NCBI GenBank assembly: GCA_949286835.1
Contig: CASEDP010000004.1
Span: 1 to 64,000, forward strand
Direction of reading: 5' to 3'
DNA: 64,000 bases
Origin: an uncultured Clostridia bacterium
GTDB taxonomy: Bacteria > Bacillota > Clostridia > Christensenellales > Borkfalkiaceae
Under the pieces are notes generated by a model. It was not told the origin of the DNA. It saw nothing but the letters and a program-made list of their open reading frames with translations, and did not search any database. This document shows positions 31,838 to 42,300 of the stretch, piece after piece. Each line of letters begins with the position of its first letter. The first letter of the stretch is position 1. Both the position numbers and the translations under genes were made by a program.

Positions 31838-32347
31838 TTAAATTTCTATGAGATAGCCCGCCGTGCGCAGAGCACCCTCCATTTCGTCAAGTTTAGCCTC
31901 GCTCTCGGCGCATACCGTGTGATAGTGATAGCCGTCGGTGACGCTCATAAGCGGCTTGGACGCGCCCGACTTTAAAGAGCGGTACAGCTCTTCCGCGTGG
32001 GTTATGGTGGTAAGCCCGAGGTGCGCCGATATCTTGCCGTACACCCTGTGGCTGACGGATACATCCTCTATGCTGCCCCCGCGCGAAATTATTATCTCCG
32101 CCTCGTCCACGAGCTCGTCGAGGGTATGCCTGCACTTGAAAACGCGCGTCGCGCGACCGCCGCCGTCGAGCACATAGCCCCTGCTGGTGGAGATTACCTC
32201 GTATCCGTTTGCGCGCAGAATGGCTATGTCCTGCACGATGACCTGGCGGGAAACGCCGAATTTTTCGCTGAGCGAGCCCGCTGACACAGCCGACTGTGCG
32301 CCGCGGATATATTCTACAATCTTCCTGCGTCTTTCAGCAGCCTTCAC
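31838..32347 (-). CDS. niaR: NAD biosynthesis transcriptional repressor, HTH plus 3H domain
   Basis: A 169-residue regulator with an N-terminal winged helix (KIVEYIRGAQSAVSAGSLSEKFGVS) and a C-terminal 3H domain whose conserved His lie in SVSHRVYG, ITHAEEL and YHYHTV. In other Bacillota NiaR (YrxA) binds nicotinic acid and represses de novo NAD genes. The start is GTG at 32347, overlapping the nadC stop (GTGA), with GGGGAGG upstream. A likely operator lies in the nadB promoter, so the gene should be autoregulated. Confidence 0.88.
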   Translation of the reverse strand: MKAAERRRKIVEYIRGAQSAVSAGSLSEKFGVSRQVIVQDIAILRANGYEVISTSRGYVLDGGGRATRVFKCRHTLDELVDEAEIIISRGGSIEDVSVSHRVYGKISAHLGLTTITHAEELYRSLKSGASKPLMSVTDGYHYHTVCAESEAKLDEMEGALRTAGYLIEI

Positions 32348-33207
32348 TTGTCGTCCTCCCCGGGGTGAAGCTCTTTGAGCGACAGGTCGAGTATGGGCGC
32401 GGAATGCGTGAGCGCGCCCGACGAAACGAAGTCGACACCCGTCTCCCTGATGTTCTTGATGTTTTCGAGGGTAACGTTGCCGCTGCATTCGGTAACTGCC
32501 CTGCCGCCTATCATCCTGACGGCTTTCTTCATATCCTCGACGGACATATTGTCGAGCATTATTATGTCGGCGCCCGCCTCCAGCGCCTCCCTGCACATAT
32601 CGAGGTTTTCCACCTCGACTTCTATCTTGCGGACGAAGGGGGCGTATGCCCTTGCCATCTCTACCGCCCTCTTTACTCCGCCCGCCGCGCCGATGTGGTT
32701 GTCCTTGAGGAGCACGCCGTCGGAGAGGTTATAGCGGTGGTTGTTGCCGCCGCCCACCCTTACGGCGTATTTTTCAAATACGCGCATATTGGGCGTTGTC
32801 TTTCGAGTGTCAAGAAGCCTTGTCTTGCACCCTTCAAGGAGCTTTACGACGCTCCTCGTATAGGTTGCGATGCCGCTCATTCGCTGAAGATAGTTGAGCG
32901 CAACCCTCTCGCCCGAGAGCAGCACCCTTATATCGCCCGACACGATTGCGACGCGGTCGCCCTTTTTTACCTCGTCGCCCTCCTTGAAGAACTTTGCGAC
33001 GTTGGTGTTTTCGTCAAGGAGCTTGAAAGCCCTCTCGAACACGTTGAGTCCGCAGATTACTCCGTCCTGCTTGGCGATGAGCTTGACCATACCCTTCTTG
33101 TATTCGGGCATAACGGCGTTTGTGGTGACGTCTTCGTTGCCTATATCCTCCTCGAGCGCCTGCTGAATAAGTCTGTCCATTATCATCTTTTCCGTGAGGT
33201 TGTTCAT
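32344..33207 (-). CDS. nadC: Quinolinate phosphoribosyltransferase (carboxylating)
   Basis: Converts quinolinate and PRPP to nicotinate mononucleotide. The 287 residues include the N-terminal sandwich domain (GDRVAIVSGDIRVLLSGERVALNYLQRMSG) and the barrel with DTRKTTPNMR, VGGGNNHRYNLSDGVLLKDNH, EVEVENLD and ECSGNVTLENI, all family landmarks. It starts three nt after nadB and overlaps niaR by four nt. Confidence 0.93.
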   Translation of the reverse strand: MNNLTEKMIMDRLIQQALEEDIGNEDVTTNAVMPEYKKGMVKLIAKQDGVICGLNVFERAFKLLDENTNVAKFFKEGDEVKKGDRVAIVSGDIRVLLSGERVALNYLQRMSGIATYTRSVVKLLEGCKTRLLDTRKTTPNMRVFEKYAVRVGGGNNHRYNLSDGVLLKDNHIGAAGGVKRAVEMARAYAPFVRKIEVEVENLDMCREALEAGADIIMLDNMSVEDMKKAVRMIGGRAVTECSGNVTLENIKNIRETGVDFVSSGALTHSAPILDLSLKELHPGEDDK

Positions 33208-33210
33208 CTT

Positions 33211-34551
33211 TCAGTTCTCCTTATAGTTTACGTTTATGTCCTTGCCCTCTGCCGCCGCTCTGACCGCCTTTCTGACCTGGTTTTTATACTTTGCGAGCAG
33301 CTTTTTGGGCTGACTGTACTTTGCCGCGTCCAGCTTGCCCACGGCGCGCGCTTCGCCCTCCGCGTCGGCGCGGGAATAGCCGCAGGCTATGTCCTCTGCG
33401 GCGCGCTTTGCAAACAGCAGGCTTTCGAGCAGGGAATTGGAGGCAAGGCGGTTTTTGCCGTGCACTCCGTTGCAGCACGTTTCGCCGACGGCATACAGCC
33501 TTGTCATAGTCGTCCTGCCTTTGAGGTCGCTCCTTATGCCGCCCATAAAGTAGTGGATTGCGGGCACGACGGGTATGCACTCCGTGAATACGTCATATCC
33601 CTCTTCCCTGCACCTCTGGACGATTGCGGGGAAGTGCGCGACAATCTCCTCTGCGGGAATGTGGCGCATATCAAGCCATACGAACTTGGTGCCGTCCTTC
33701 TTCATCTGGGCGAACACGGCGTCCTTTACGACGTCCCTCGGCTTGAGTTCGTCCGTAAAGCGGTTGAAGTTCTTGTCGAGAAGGTACGCTCCCTCACCCC
33801 TTACAGATTCCGAGATGAGAAAACGCCTGCCCCTCTTCTTGCAATAGAGCGAAGTGGGATGCACCTGAATGTAGTTTATCCTGTCGACGGCGACGCCGCG
33901 GTTTATACATATTGCAAGCGCGTCGCCCTTTAATATGCCGAAATTTGTGGTGTTGCCGAACGCGCCGCCAAGCCCGCCCGTTGCGAGCACGGTGTAGTCG
34001 GCGAGGACGTCGTATACCTCCCCGCTCGCATTGTCGAGCGCGACTATGCCGTAGCAACAGTTGTCATCCTCTATTATGTCGAGCATTGTCACCTTTTCGG
34101 CAAACACTACGTTTTCAAGCCTTTTTACCGCGGCGAGCAGGGTGGTTGTTATCTCCTTGCCAGTGCTGTCCTCGTGATAGCATATCCTGGGCACGGAGTG
34201 TCCGCCCTCCTTTGTGTATGCAAAAGAACCGTCCTCCTCCCTGGCGAACTCTACGCCGAGGTTTACGAGGTCGCCTATGACCTCCTGCGAGCCCTTAATC
34301 ATGCTCTCGACGGCGGCGGGGTTATTTTCGTAGTGACCCGCGCGCATAGTATCTTCGTAATAGCTGTCGTAGTCCCCGTCGTCCCTGAGCCTGCATATTC
34401 CGCCCTGCGCGAGATAGCTGTCGCAGTCGGTTATCTTGCTCTTGCAGATGACGAGCACGCGCTTGTCGCGCGGAAGGTTGAGCGCGCAGTTGAGCCCCGC
34501 CACGCCCGTTCCTACGATTATCACATCATATCTTTGTCTGAGTAAATCCAT
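33211..34551 (-). CDS. nadB: L-aspartate oxidase
   Basis: FAD enzyme oxidising aspartate to iminoaspartate, the first step of de novo NAD synthesis. It has the dinucleotide motif VGTGVAGLNCAL at the N-terminus, ATGGLGGAFGNTTN, and HPTSL with nearby SESVRGEGAYLL; HYFMGGI and KNRLASNSLLE close the fumarate reductase-type fold. Length 446 is a little short of E. coli NadB (540), as in many clostridia. nadA, needed for the next step, is not in this operon. Confidence 0.9.
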   Translation of the reverse strand: MDLLRQRYDVIIVGTGVAGLNCALNLPRDKRVLVICKSKITDCDSYLAQGGICRLRDDGDYDSYYEDTMRAGHYENNPAAVESMIKGSQEVIGDLVNLGVEFAREEDGSFAYTKEGGHSVPRICYHEDSTGKEITTTLLAAVKRLENVVFAEKVTMLDIIEDDNCCYGIVALDNASGEVYDVLADYTVLATGGLGGAFGNTTNFGILKGDALAICINRGVAVDRINYIQVHPTSLYCKKRGRRFLISESVRGEGAYLLDKNFNRFTDELKPRDVVKDAVFAQMKKDGTKFVWLDMRHIPAEEIVAHFPAIVQRCREEGYDVFTECIPVVPAIHYFMGGIRSDLKGRTTMTRLYAVGETCCNGVHGKNRLASNSLLESLLFAKRAAEDIACGYSRADAEGEARAVGKLDAAKYSQPKKLLAKYKNQVRKAVRAAAEGKDINVNYKEN

Positions 34552-34579
34552 AATGCCGCCTTTTTATAAGATTGAACAA

Positions 34580-34620
34580 AGTATATACCAAACCTTTACA
34601 CCTGTCAAGTCATCTGTCAA
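34580..34620 (-). promoter_or_regulatory. nadB promoter with probable NiaR operator
   Basis: On the minus strand, TTGACA (34608-34603), 17-bp spacer, TATACT (34585-34580). Over the -35, the plus strand reads CACCTGTCAA and again ATCTGTCAA, i.e. CTGTCAA twice at 12-bp spacing (34602-34608 and 34614-34620). Tandem half-sites on the -35 fit repression by the NiaR encoded in the same operon; the exact NiaR consensus is recalled only roughly. Confidence 0.65.
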
Positions 34621-34729
34621 CTTTTTATTAAAAGGGCGCGTATGATAACAATCGACATCAAAAGTCAAATTTTTTCGTTATCGCGGGGCGGGGCGGCAAA
34701 ATAAGTTAAAGCGTAAGGAGAAAACGACT

Positions 34730-35164
34730 ATGAAAATAAGCAAACTTTACGGCAGACGCATAGAGGGCGGCGAGGGCAGGGCGGACGCAACCGTGCTCGG
34801 CGTAGACTTTGACGGCAGAAAGATCTGCGGCATCCTTGCCGCCGACGACGAACAGCGGGAGTTTTACGTCGCCGCTGAAGATATGGTATGGAAGCGCACT
34901 TTGAGCTATAAGAAGGCGACAAAAAAGCCCGTATCTTTCAACGGGCTTAAGCTCGGCAGGGCGGCATATTCCGAGGACGGCATCTTTTTGGGATACCTGG
35001 AGGAGATTACCGCCGAAGACCTTGCGCCCGAAAGCTGCAAGATAGGCGGCAGGAAATATGCCTTTAACTGCCTGATATTGGGGGACGTTGTCATTGTGCG
35101 CGGCAAGAGCTTTGCCGAAACCGCGGCAAAGGATATGTTCATAGACGCGCTGTGCCGCAGATAG
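34730..35164 (+). CDS. PRC-barrel-like protein
   Basis: A 144-residue cytoplasmic protein that looks like two successive PRC-barrel-type beta modules: an N-terminal one (MKISKLYGRRIEGGEGR ... ATVLGVDFDGRKICGIL) and a second (LGRAAYSEDGIFLGYLEEIT ... KYAFNCLILGDVVIV). PRC barrels occur in RimM and in proteins associated with RNA processing or photosynthesis. Function here is unknown. GTAAGGAGAAAACGACT precedes the ATG. It stands alone between divergently and convergently placed genes. Confidence 0.5.
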   Translation: MKISKLYGRRIEGGEGRADATVLGVDFDGRKICGILAADDEQREFYVAAEDMVWKRTLSYKKATKKPVSFNGLKLGRAAYSEDGIFLGYLEEITAEDLAPESCKIGGRKYAFNCLILGDVVIVRGKSFAETAAKDMFIDALCRR

Positions 35165-35218
35165 GCGGGCTGCGCGGCGACGATGCGGAAGGGCATTGCG
35201 CCTCTGCAAAGAGCGGGG

Positions 35219-35836
35219 CTATAAGTCGTACTTTGCCATAAGCTTTAAAAGGGCGTTGAACATCTCGTTGAGCGCCTCGCCCTCTTCGGGCAGGAGAGTG
35301 CCCTTGACCTTGAGGACGGTGAGCGCCGTCTTCATCTTTTCAAGCTCCTGCCTGTCGCCCCTGCCGAGGTTTTTAAGGAGCAGCTTGTCGGCGATTGACA
35401 GGGCGTGTTCCAGCCTCACCGTGCTCTGCGCGGGCGGGATATTTGGCGCGACGAACGCCGCAGGATAGGGACGGCCTGCCTCCTGCACCCTCAGGGGGGC
35501 GCGTTCCTCGCGCCGCGTCGCCTTTTTGGGGGTGAGGGCGCACATAAGACCATATACAAGATAGCCCGAAAACCACAGTGCGACGGAAACGATGAGCGCC
35601 TCCTTAAACTCGAAGTGCAGACAGAACAGCGCCAGCGTCAGCGCGGAAAAGGCGTTGACGAGGTGAAAAAAAGGTCGCTTGCCCGCCGACCGAAACTTCT
35701 TTGAGATTATTACGCAGAAGAGCGACAACAAGCATATTGCGGCGAAACAGCCCAGGTCTATGAGCGCGACGAGCGGAAAACTCGCCGAATACAGCCGTAA
35801 AAAGATATCATCTATTACTTCAACTATGTTCAGCAT
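35219..35836 (-). CDS. Hypothetical membrane protein
   Basis: A 205-residue protein with three to four predicted membrane helices in the first 115 residues, then a basic, Pro/Ala-rich linker and a soluble helical C-terminus (SIADKLLLKNLGRGDRQELEKMKTALTVLKVKG). I chose the ATG at 35836 because a TATAAT box ends nine nt before it; an in-frame GTG at 35917 would be 7 nt after addA but has no ribosome binding site. I recognise no family. Its position after addBA may be incidental. Confidence 0.55.
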   Translation of the reverse strand: MLNIVEVIDDIFLRLYSASFPLVALIDLGCFAAICLLSLFCVIISKKFRSAGKRPFFHLVNAFSALTLALFCLHFEFKEALIVSVALWFSGYLVYGLMCALTPKKATRREERAPLRVQEAGRPYPAAFVAPNIPPAQSTVRLEHALSIADKLLLKNLGRGDRQELEKMKTALTVLKVKGTLLPEEGEALNEMFNALLKLMAKYDL

Positions 35837-35845
35837 ACAGTGCAG

Positions 35846-35893
35846 ATTATAGCCAAAACGGCAGAGCGGAATACCGACCACTTTGCCGTTTTT
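35846..35893 (-). promoter_or_regulatory. Hairpin and -10 box between addA and the hypothetical membrane gene
   Basis: On the minus strand, AAAACGGCA and TGCCGTTTT form a 9-bp stem, followed by GGCTATAATC; TATAAT is the complement of 35846-35851 and lies nine nt before the ATG at 35836. No clear -35 is visible. Confidence 0.4.
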
Positions 35894-35924
35894 TGACGCA
35901 TTATGAAGTTTTTGCACCGTCCGC

Positions 35925-38900
35925 TCAGTCGACGGGAATTGTCCTGCCCGCGAAGATGTTGACTATCGTAGTCGTTATGTCGCCGTCGTCCAACCCGCAT
36001 ACGGTGGCGACGACCTGTCTGTACAGCCGCAGTTGGGGGGCGTATTTTTTGAGTATGTACTCGTCGCCGTGAGAGGAGAACTTGTAGTCTATAATGTCGG
36101 CGTGCACCGCCCTGCCGCCGCAGTAAGTGACCGAAAGAAGGTCGATTGCACCCTGCACTATTACCCCGTTGCCGTCCTCTTCGCCGACGCCGAGGTTGCA
36201 CCGTTCGCCCCTCTCGAGGGCGCGGTACCCGCAGGAGGGCAGACGGCAGATAAACTCCCTTTCCCTGTAGAGCGTGCTGCCCTCCCTGAATGAGAATGCG
36301 GGCATTGAAAGTATTTCGGCAAGCTTGCCACTCTTGAGGAGAGCGCGCTGCGCCTCGGTGATTAGCCCCGCGCCCAGCCAGCTTTCAATCTCCCGCGAGA
36401 TGCCCTCCTCGTCCTTTACGTCAAAGTCGCACAGTTCGAGAAAGCGGTGATATGCAATGCCGCGCTCTATGCCCGTCTTTCCGCCGGAGGGGGCGTCCTC
36501 GACAAACAGTCTGGGGCTGACGTCGTCCTCCCCGTCGAAGCGTATAAGACGGGATGCCGAGCTCTTGACGGGCAGGTCCGCACCGCTTTCGTGGGCATAC
36601 TTTTCGCCGAACATTGCCAGAATTTGCGCCTTGAGCGCACCGTCCGCCCTCGCCTTGTCGAGGAATACTCGCCCTTCCCCGCACTCCGAAAGCGCGTCGA
36701 GAGGCAGCGCCTCGGGCGAGAACTCAGAAACGTCGAAGAGCGACGAATAGCAGTCGGCGGAGATGGCGGACACCTCGTCATACTGCGCGCTGCCCGTGAG
36801 CACTACAAGCGAATACTTTGCGCGCGTGCAGGCGACGTAGAAGAGATTTATCTCGTTGTTGAGCTCTTCCGCCCTGTCTTTTATTGAAATGAGCCGCCTT
36901 AGCATAGTGGTGTAATAGACGCCCTTTGCGACGTCGTAACAGCGCGGCGCAAAGCCGTATCTTTCGTCGAAGAGCATATCCGAAGAGCTGTCGCCTTCAA
37001 AACTTTCGGATATGTCCGCGACGATGACTACGGGAAATTCCAGCCCCTTGGAGGCGTGCATAGTCATTACCGTTATGCTGTCGGCAGTCGGCGCGGAAGG
37101 CATCGTAACGACGAACGCGTCAGCCCGCAGCTTTGCCATAAACGCTGACAGCGACAGCTCGCCGGAGGGCGAATATGCCTCTGCCTGCAGCCTGCGGAGT
37201 GCCGCGCTCCTCTCGGCGGCAGCGAACTTGCCGACAAAGCCGCCGCGCGCCGTTATCTCGTCTATGAGCGCCGCCGCGCCGAGATAGTCCGAAAGCGTCC
37301 TCAGCCGTTCGACTTCCTCAAAGAACTTGTTTATCTTGATTGCCAGCCCGTCGATATGCGTCTTGCCGTACTCGCTTACGAGGTCGCGGAAGGGTACGCC
37401 GCGCGGGACATTGCCCGAGAGTATTCTTATATCCGCCAGCTCCTCCTCCGTAAATGCGCCGAGAGGGGAGAGCATAGCCGCAGCGAGCGGTATATCCTGG
37501 CGGGCGTTGTCGAGATAGGAGAGTATTTCGATTATCTGTCGGATTTCGGCAAAGTCGCAGATATTCTGCTCCGCCGCGCCGCGCACCGAATAGCCCTCCG
37601 CAGAGAGCAGTCTCACTATCGACTGCACGCTCTTGTTGGAGCGCTTTCGCGTAAGCACGCAGATGTCGCCCGCCTCCACGCGCTTCGTCTCCCCCGCGTC
37701 GGGGTCGAAGTATTGCGTCCTGAGCGCCCTGTGCACCGCGGAGAGCACGGCAAGCCCGCCAGGCGTGGTCTCCTTTGCGCTGCCCGTATGCCCCAGAACC
37801 GAATAGACGCCCTCCGCCTGCTCGCGCTCCTCCTTCGCCTTGTCGAAAAGGCATATTGACGCACTGCCGCGGCGCCCTTCGGGATAGCGCGAACCGCCGC
37901 GCATTGCGTGTCCGCCCGTATAGTCTATGTCCGACAGAGGGCGCGCCATAACGCGCGAAAACAGCCTGTTTACGAAGTCTATCACGGCGGGGCTGCTGCG
38001 GAAGTTGTCGGGCAGGACGATGAAATTTCCGCCCTTTTCCGCCTCCCTGCACTTATCCGTGAAGATTGCCGACTTGCTGCCCCTGAAGCCGTAGATAGCC
38101 TGCTTGACGTCGCCGACCATAAACACGTCGCCCGCGGCGACCATATCTATTATGGCGCTCTGAATGGGGTTGACGTCCTGATATTCGTCGACGAACACAA
38201 AGCGGTATTTGTCGTTGACCTGCGCCCTGACGTCGCCGTCGCCGTACTTTAAAATGTCATACGTTATCTGCTCCAAGTCGGCGTAATCGAGCTTGCCCTC
38301 CTCGCGCTTGAACGCGGCATATTCGCCGTCGAACCCCTCGAGAAGATATGCAAACGCCGCGGCGAGCCTGCCGCTTTCAAAAAAGCGGGCGCGCTCCGTC
38401 TGTTCGCCGCACATATCGGCGGACAGCTTGGAATATTCCCCCTTGACCGACGAGATGAACGCAGAAAATCTGACGTCGTCCTCGCTCGTTTCGGGCTTGA
38501 CGGGGGGCTTGTTGCTCTTTGTTAGGCGGGGCAGCGGGGCGAACACGTCGCCCTCCGCCGCAACGCCTTTCAGCGTTTCGACTGCCTCCGCAAGCACCTT
38601 GTGATATTTTTCGCCGTTGAGGACGGGCGAAAAGCCCTCCGCAAATCTGTCGACGTGCTCCGCCAGGGCAAGGCAGCGCGATTTTCGCCACTCGGCAAAC
38701 TCGTTGCATACCGCGCAGAACCCCTCCTCCGAGAAGGTTGCGCCTGCGCTCTTTGCGAGCACTTCCCTGTAGTCCGGCAAAATGCGCGCGCGCTCGTAGG
38801 CGGAAACTATCATCTTCCGAAGCCCCTCGTCGGTGCGCTTGCGGCGCAGTCTTTCGAGGGCGTATAAAAGCTGCGCGTCATCTTCGGCATACAGCCTGTC

Positions 38901-39323
38901 GAAGAGGGCGTCCATCGCCGACTGCATAAGTTCCTGCATCTCCGCGCCCTCGGCTACTATCTCGAACGCGGCGTCGACGTCCGCCACGTAGAAATAGGTG
39001 CGTATGAGCTTGGCGCAGAAGGAATGTATCGTGCTTATTTCCGCCTGGTTGAGCTTGTTGAGCTGCGCCTTGAGGTGCGCGGCAAGCTGTTCGTCGGCGT
39101 CCTTAAGGCGGGATATCAGTTCGGAGCGCAGCTTGGTCTTCATCTGCGCCGCCGCCTTTTTTGTGAATGTGACGGCGAGGACGTTGTCGAGGCTTGCTCC
39201 GCCGCAGATTATGTCGGCAAGGCGCTCTATCATTACCGAGGTCTTGCCCGCACCTGCAGAAGCGGATACCATCACCCTTCCCCTTGCTTCAATCGCGCGG
39301 AGCTGTTCGGGCGTTCTATTCAT
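35925..39323 (-). CDS. addA: ATP-dependent helicase/nuclease subunit A
   Basis: The UvrD-like helicase-nuclease of the AddAB double-strand-break repair complex, 1132 residues. Walker A SAGAGKTS lies near residue 25, then TFTKKAAAQMK, FVDEYQDVNPIQ (Walker B), DVKQAIYGFRGS and the late helicase motif VMTMHASKGLEFPVV. The C-terminal RecB-type nuclease has VQGAIDLLSV and IIDYKFSS, with the catalytic Asp and Lys in place. The ATG at 39323 overlaps the addB end by eight nt. Confidence 0.93.
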   Translation of the reverse strand: MNRTPEQLRAIEARGRVMVSASAGAGKTSVMIERLADIICGGASLDNVLAVTFTKKAAAQMKTKLRSELISRLKDADEQLAAHLKAQLNKLNQAEISTIHSFCAKLIRTYFYVADVDAAFEIVAEGAEMQELMQSAMDALFDRLYAEDDAQLLYALERLRRKRTDEGLRKMIVSAYERARILPDYREVLAKSAGATFSEEGFCAVCNEFAEWRKSRCLALAEHVDRFAEGFSPVLNGEKYHKVLAEAVETLKGVAAEGDVFAPLPRLTKSNKPPVKPETSEDDVRFSAFISSVKGEYSKLSADMCGEQTERARFFESGRLAAAFAYLLEGFDGEYAAFKREEGKLDYADLEQITYDILKYGDGDVRAQVNDKYRFVFVDEYQDVNPIQSAIIDMVAAGDVFMVGDVKQAIYGFRGSKSAIFTDKCREAEKGGNFIVLPDNFRSSPAVIDFVNRLFSRVMARPLSDIDYTGGHAMRGGSRYPEGRRGSASICLFDKAKEEREQAEGVYSVLGHTGSAKETTPGGLAVLSAVHRALRTQYFDPDAGETKRVEAGDICVLTRKRSNKSVQSIVRLLSAEGYSVRGAAEQNICDFAEIRQIIEILSYLDNARQDIPLAAAMLSPLGAFTEEELADIRILSGNVPRGVPFRDLVSEYGKTHIDGLAIKINKFFEEVERLRTLSDYLGAAALIDEITARGGFVGKFAAAERSAALRRLQAEAYSPSGELSLSAFMAKLRADAFVVTMPSAPTADSITVMTMHASKGLEFPVVIVADISESFEGDSSSDMLFDERYGFAPRCYDVAKGVYYTTMLRRLISIKDRAEELNNEINLFYVACTRAKYSLVVLTGSAQYDEVSAISADCYSSLFDVSEFSPEALPLDALSECGEGRVFLDKARADGALKAQILAMFGEKYAHESGADLPVKSSASRLIRFDGEDDVSPRLFVEDAPSGGKTGIERGIAYHRFLELCDFDVKDEEGISREIESWLGAGLITEAQRALLKSGKLAEILSMPAFSFREGSTLYREREFICRLPSCGYRALERGERCNLGVGEEDGNGVIVQGAIDLLSVTYCGGRAVHADIIDYKFSSHGDEYILKKYAPQLRLYRQVVATVCGLDDGDITTTIVNIFAGRTIPVD

Positions 39324-42300
39324 CTTTCTTGCCCTCCTTTTCCTGACGGGATATCTCCGCAATGCGGGCGCAGTTGACGTTAACCATTCTGCGTTCGCCC
39401 TCTTTTCTCAGGTCATAGCCGCAGCAGCCGCCGAACTTGCAATAGCCGCACGCGTCCTGCACGGGAGAAGGGGCTATGTTGCCGCCCAGCATTTCGCCCG
39501 CTCCGCCGCCCGAAACCATAACGGCATAGTCCAGAAAGTCGGCAAACTGCTCCCTTTCCATAGCCTTGTCCAGCTTTCTGCCGTTGAGATAGGCGTTGAC
39601 GTATACGCTCTTGCCCTTTTCCTGCACGTTGACGTCCGAACATCTGACGACGTCCGCGCTGCCGTCCATAAAGCCCTGCAGGCAGAACGAGCCCGCCTCC
39701 GAAGAGGAATATTCCACCTTTGCGGGGAAATAGTACGCGCCAGCCGCCCTCCTGCCCTTCGACGCGGCGAGAAGATAGAGGGGAAGCTGCGTCTTTAAAC
39801 CCATATAGTACGAACTTGCGCTGTCATCCGTCGCGCCCGTCTTGTAGTCTATTATCCTGACGAGGTCGTCGCAACTGTCCACCCTGTCTATGCGCCCCCA
39901 GAGCGAGATTTCGCCGAGGGATATGCGGCAGCCGAGCTCGGTCGCCGTCACTTTGAAGCGTGAATTTGCAAGCTGGCGATAGGCGCCGACCGACACCTTT
40001 ACCGCCTCCTCGGACAGCGCCTTTGCGGTGTATTCGCCACGCTTGTCGGCGCTCATAGCCGCATACTGCGGCTTTGCGAGCAACTCCTTAGCAGCGTCCG
40101 CGGCAAAGCGCGCGCAGTCCTCCTCGCCGCCGAACCCGTCCAGCGAGCCTGCCGTCTTTTCGAGAACCGAGTGGATGAAATTGCCGCTGTCCAGAGGACG
40201 AAGGGCGCTTTCCACCCTTTCGGCAAGTTTAAGTCCCTGCGTCATAAAACACTTGTAAGGGCAGGAGAAATAGCTCTCCAGCGCGGTGGGCGACAGCGAC
40301 TTGCCGTAGAGCTTTCTTCCGCTTGCAAGGCTGAAATTGTGCCCCCTGCCGCCCGTAATGTCTTTAAGCGCGGCGGATATGTAGCCGTCGCCCTTCTCTT
40401 CGGCATATTCGCCGAGAGCGGCGCAGACAGCCGAATACTTTTCGACGGGAGTTTCCTTAGACGGGGAAGCCGTCCCGCCGCCCGCTGAATATTCCGCAAG
40501 TCTGCCGAGTGCGGGCAGCGGACGGGAAAAATAGTCGGGATATATTGCAAAGTTGCCGTCGCCGTAGTCGCAGGGCGCAGCCTCAAGCAGCTTGCCTCCC
40601 GACGAGAACAGTCGGAGCGCATAGTCCGCAACCTCGCTGCGGGCGCACTCCTCCCCGCCCCTGCGCAACGGATATATGAGGTACAGCCTCTCAGAAAAGG
40701 CGACGAGGTTGAGAGCGGTTATCTCCCTCACCCTGTCGTTGACCTCGCTTATCTTGGGCGAAACGGCGAGGTTTAATTCCTCTAAGGAGGCGAGCTCGGC
40801 ATCGGTCAGAATGGCTATATCCTGCGAGCAGGCTGGCACGCCGTCCGTAAGTCCCGCCGCAAAAATCACCTTGCTGCCGGTGTTTGCCGTGGCGGACAGA
40901 TCGCCGACAAAAACTGCGTCCTGCTTGGGGGGTATGAGCGATATCTCCGCCGCGGTGAAGCCGCTTTTCAGAATGGCGGACAGCTTTTTGACGGACAACT
41001 TCTGCCCCGCAGCAAGCCTTTCCGCCTCCTGAAGCACCTGTACAGCGCACTCGTATGCGCGGGCGTTCATCGCCGCGATTTCGGGATATGCCGAAAACGC
41101 CGCACTCTTCGACGCCTCGCCGAGAGTGACGTCGGCAGTGAAGCGATCGGCAAGCGCCTTGAGTGCGCCCGCAAGCGCCGCTCCCTTTGCCTGCGACAGC
41201 ATCGAAAGCCCCTCCAGAAAGAGGTCGCGTATGCGCGAAACCGCCGTGTAGGACAGGTCGGGCTCCTCGCAGATCTGTCTGTTTATCTCCCTCTTTACCC
41301 CGCCGCGCGACGATGCCGCGCGGAGAAGATAGTTGACGAATACGTCCTTGTCGGCGCGGGCGCCCTCCCCCGCCGCCGCGAGGAACACGGGAGAACTGAC
41401 CACCTGCACAACGCTCTGCAGCCTGCAGCCGTCCGAAAGACAGGCAAGGTAGCCCATAAGGAACCGGCAGAGCGGATGAGAGACGAGCGGATAGCGCCTG
41501 TCGGCGTACAGCGGTATGCCGTACGCGCGGAAAGCCCGCTCTAAAAGGGGCTGATAGGCGGGTATGTCGGGCAGCATTACGGAGATTTCGCGGTAGCGCA
41601 GTCCAAGCTCCCTTACGCACTTTACGACCTCGGCGGCGATAAAATTGCACTCCTCCGCCTCGTCCGCGGCGACGGCGACGTTCACCCTGCCGTCGGCGGG
41701 AAACGCCTCCGCACGGTGAAATGACAGCGTGTCGAAGAGATTGCGCCTTAAGTGCTCCGCCGCGCCAACCCTGTCGGAGGGCAGGTTGATAATATCGGCG
41801 GGCTTTCCGCACTCCGCGGCAACGCCCGAAAAGGACGACCACGCCTGGTTCACGTAGAAACTCTCCCTGCCGCCTATGAACAGACCGCTTACGTCTGCCG
41901 CCGTCCTTATGCAGGCGCGGACGCACTCCCTCACGGACGCCGTGAATGCCTGAAAGCCGAGAATTACGACGTGCGCGCCGACGAGCTCCGCCGAGGAAGA
42001 TATGACTTCGGGGAGCTGCCTTAAATATTCGTTTCTGTCGACGAGCCCGTTTTCCTCCAGATAGGCGGAATACTCTGAATAGAGCAGCTTTAAGTCGGCG
42101 AGCTTGCGCCTTAATAGCTCGCCCTGCGCCTCCGCCCTGCCCAGATCCTCGGCGGAAACGCCCGAAGAATACAAGAGGGCAATTGTGTCGTACACCTCCT
42201 GCGCGGCGCCCGTAGCGGAGAGCTTTCTGAACAGATTTAACTTCTGCGCGTTTGCGTCTATTATGCTGCGCAGCGCCATTGCCGAGCCCTGGCTGGTGAG

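Noticed and set aside
32296..33933. A 545-codon open frame on the plus strand
   Set aside because: It runs antisense to nadC and nadB, which have full family motifs. Long antisense frames are expected in this GC-rich codon usage.
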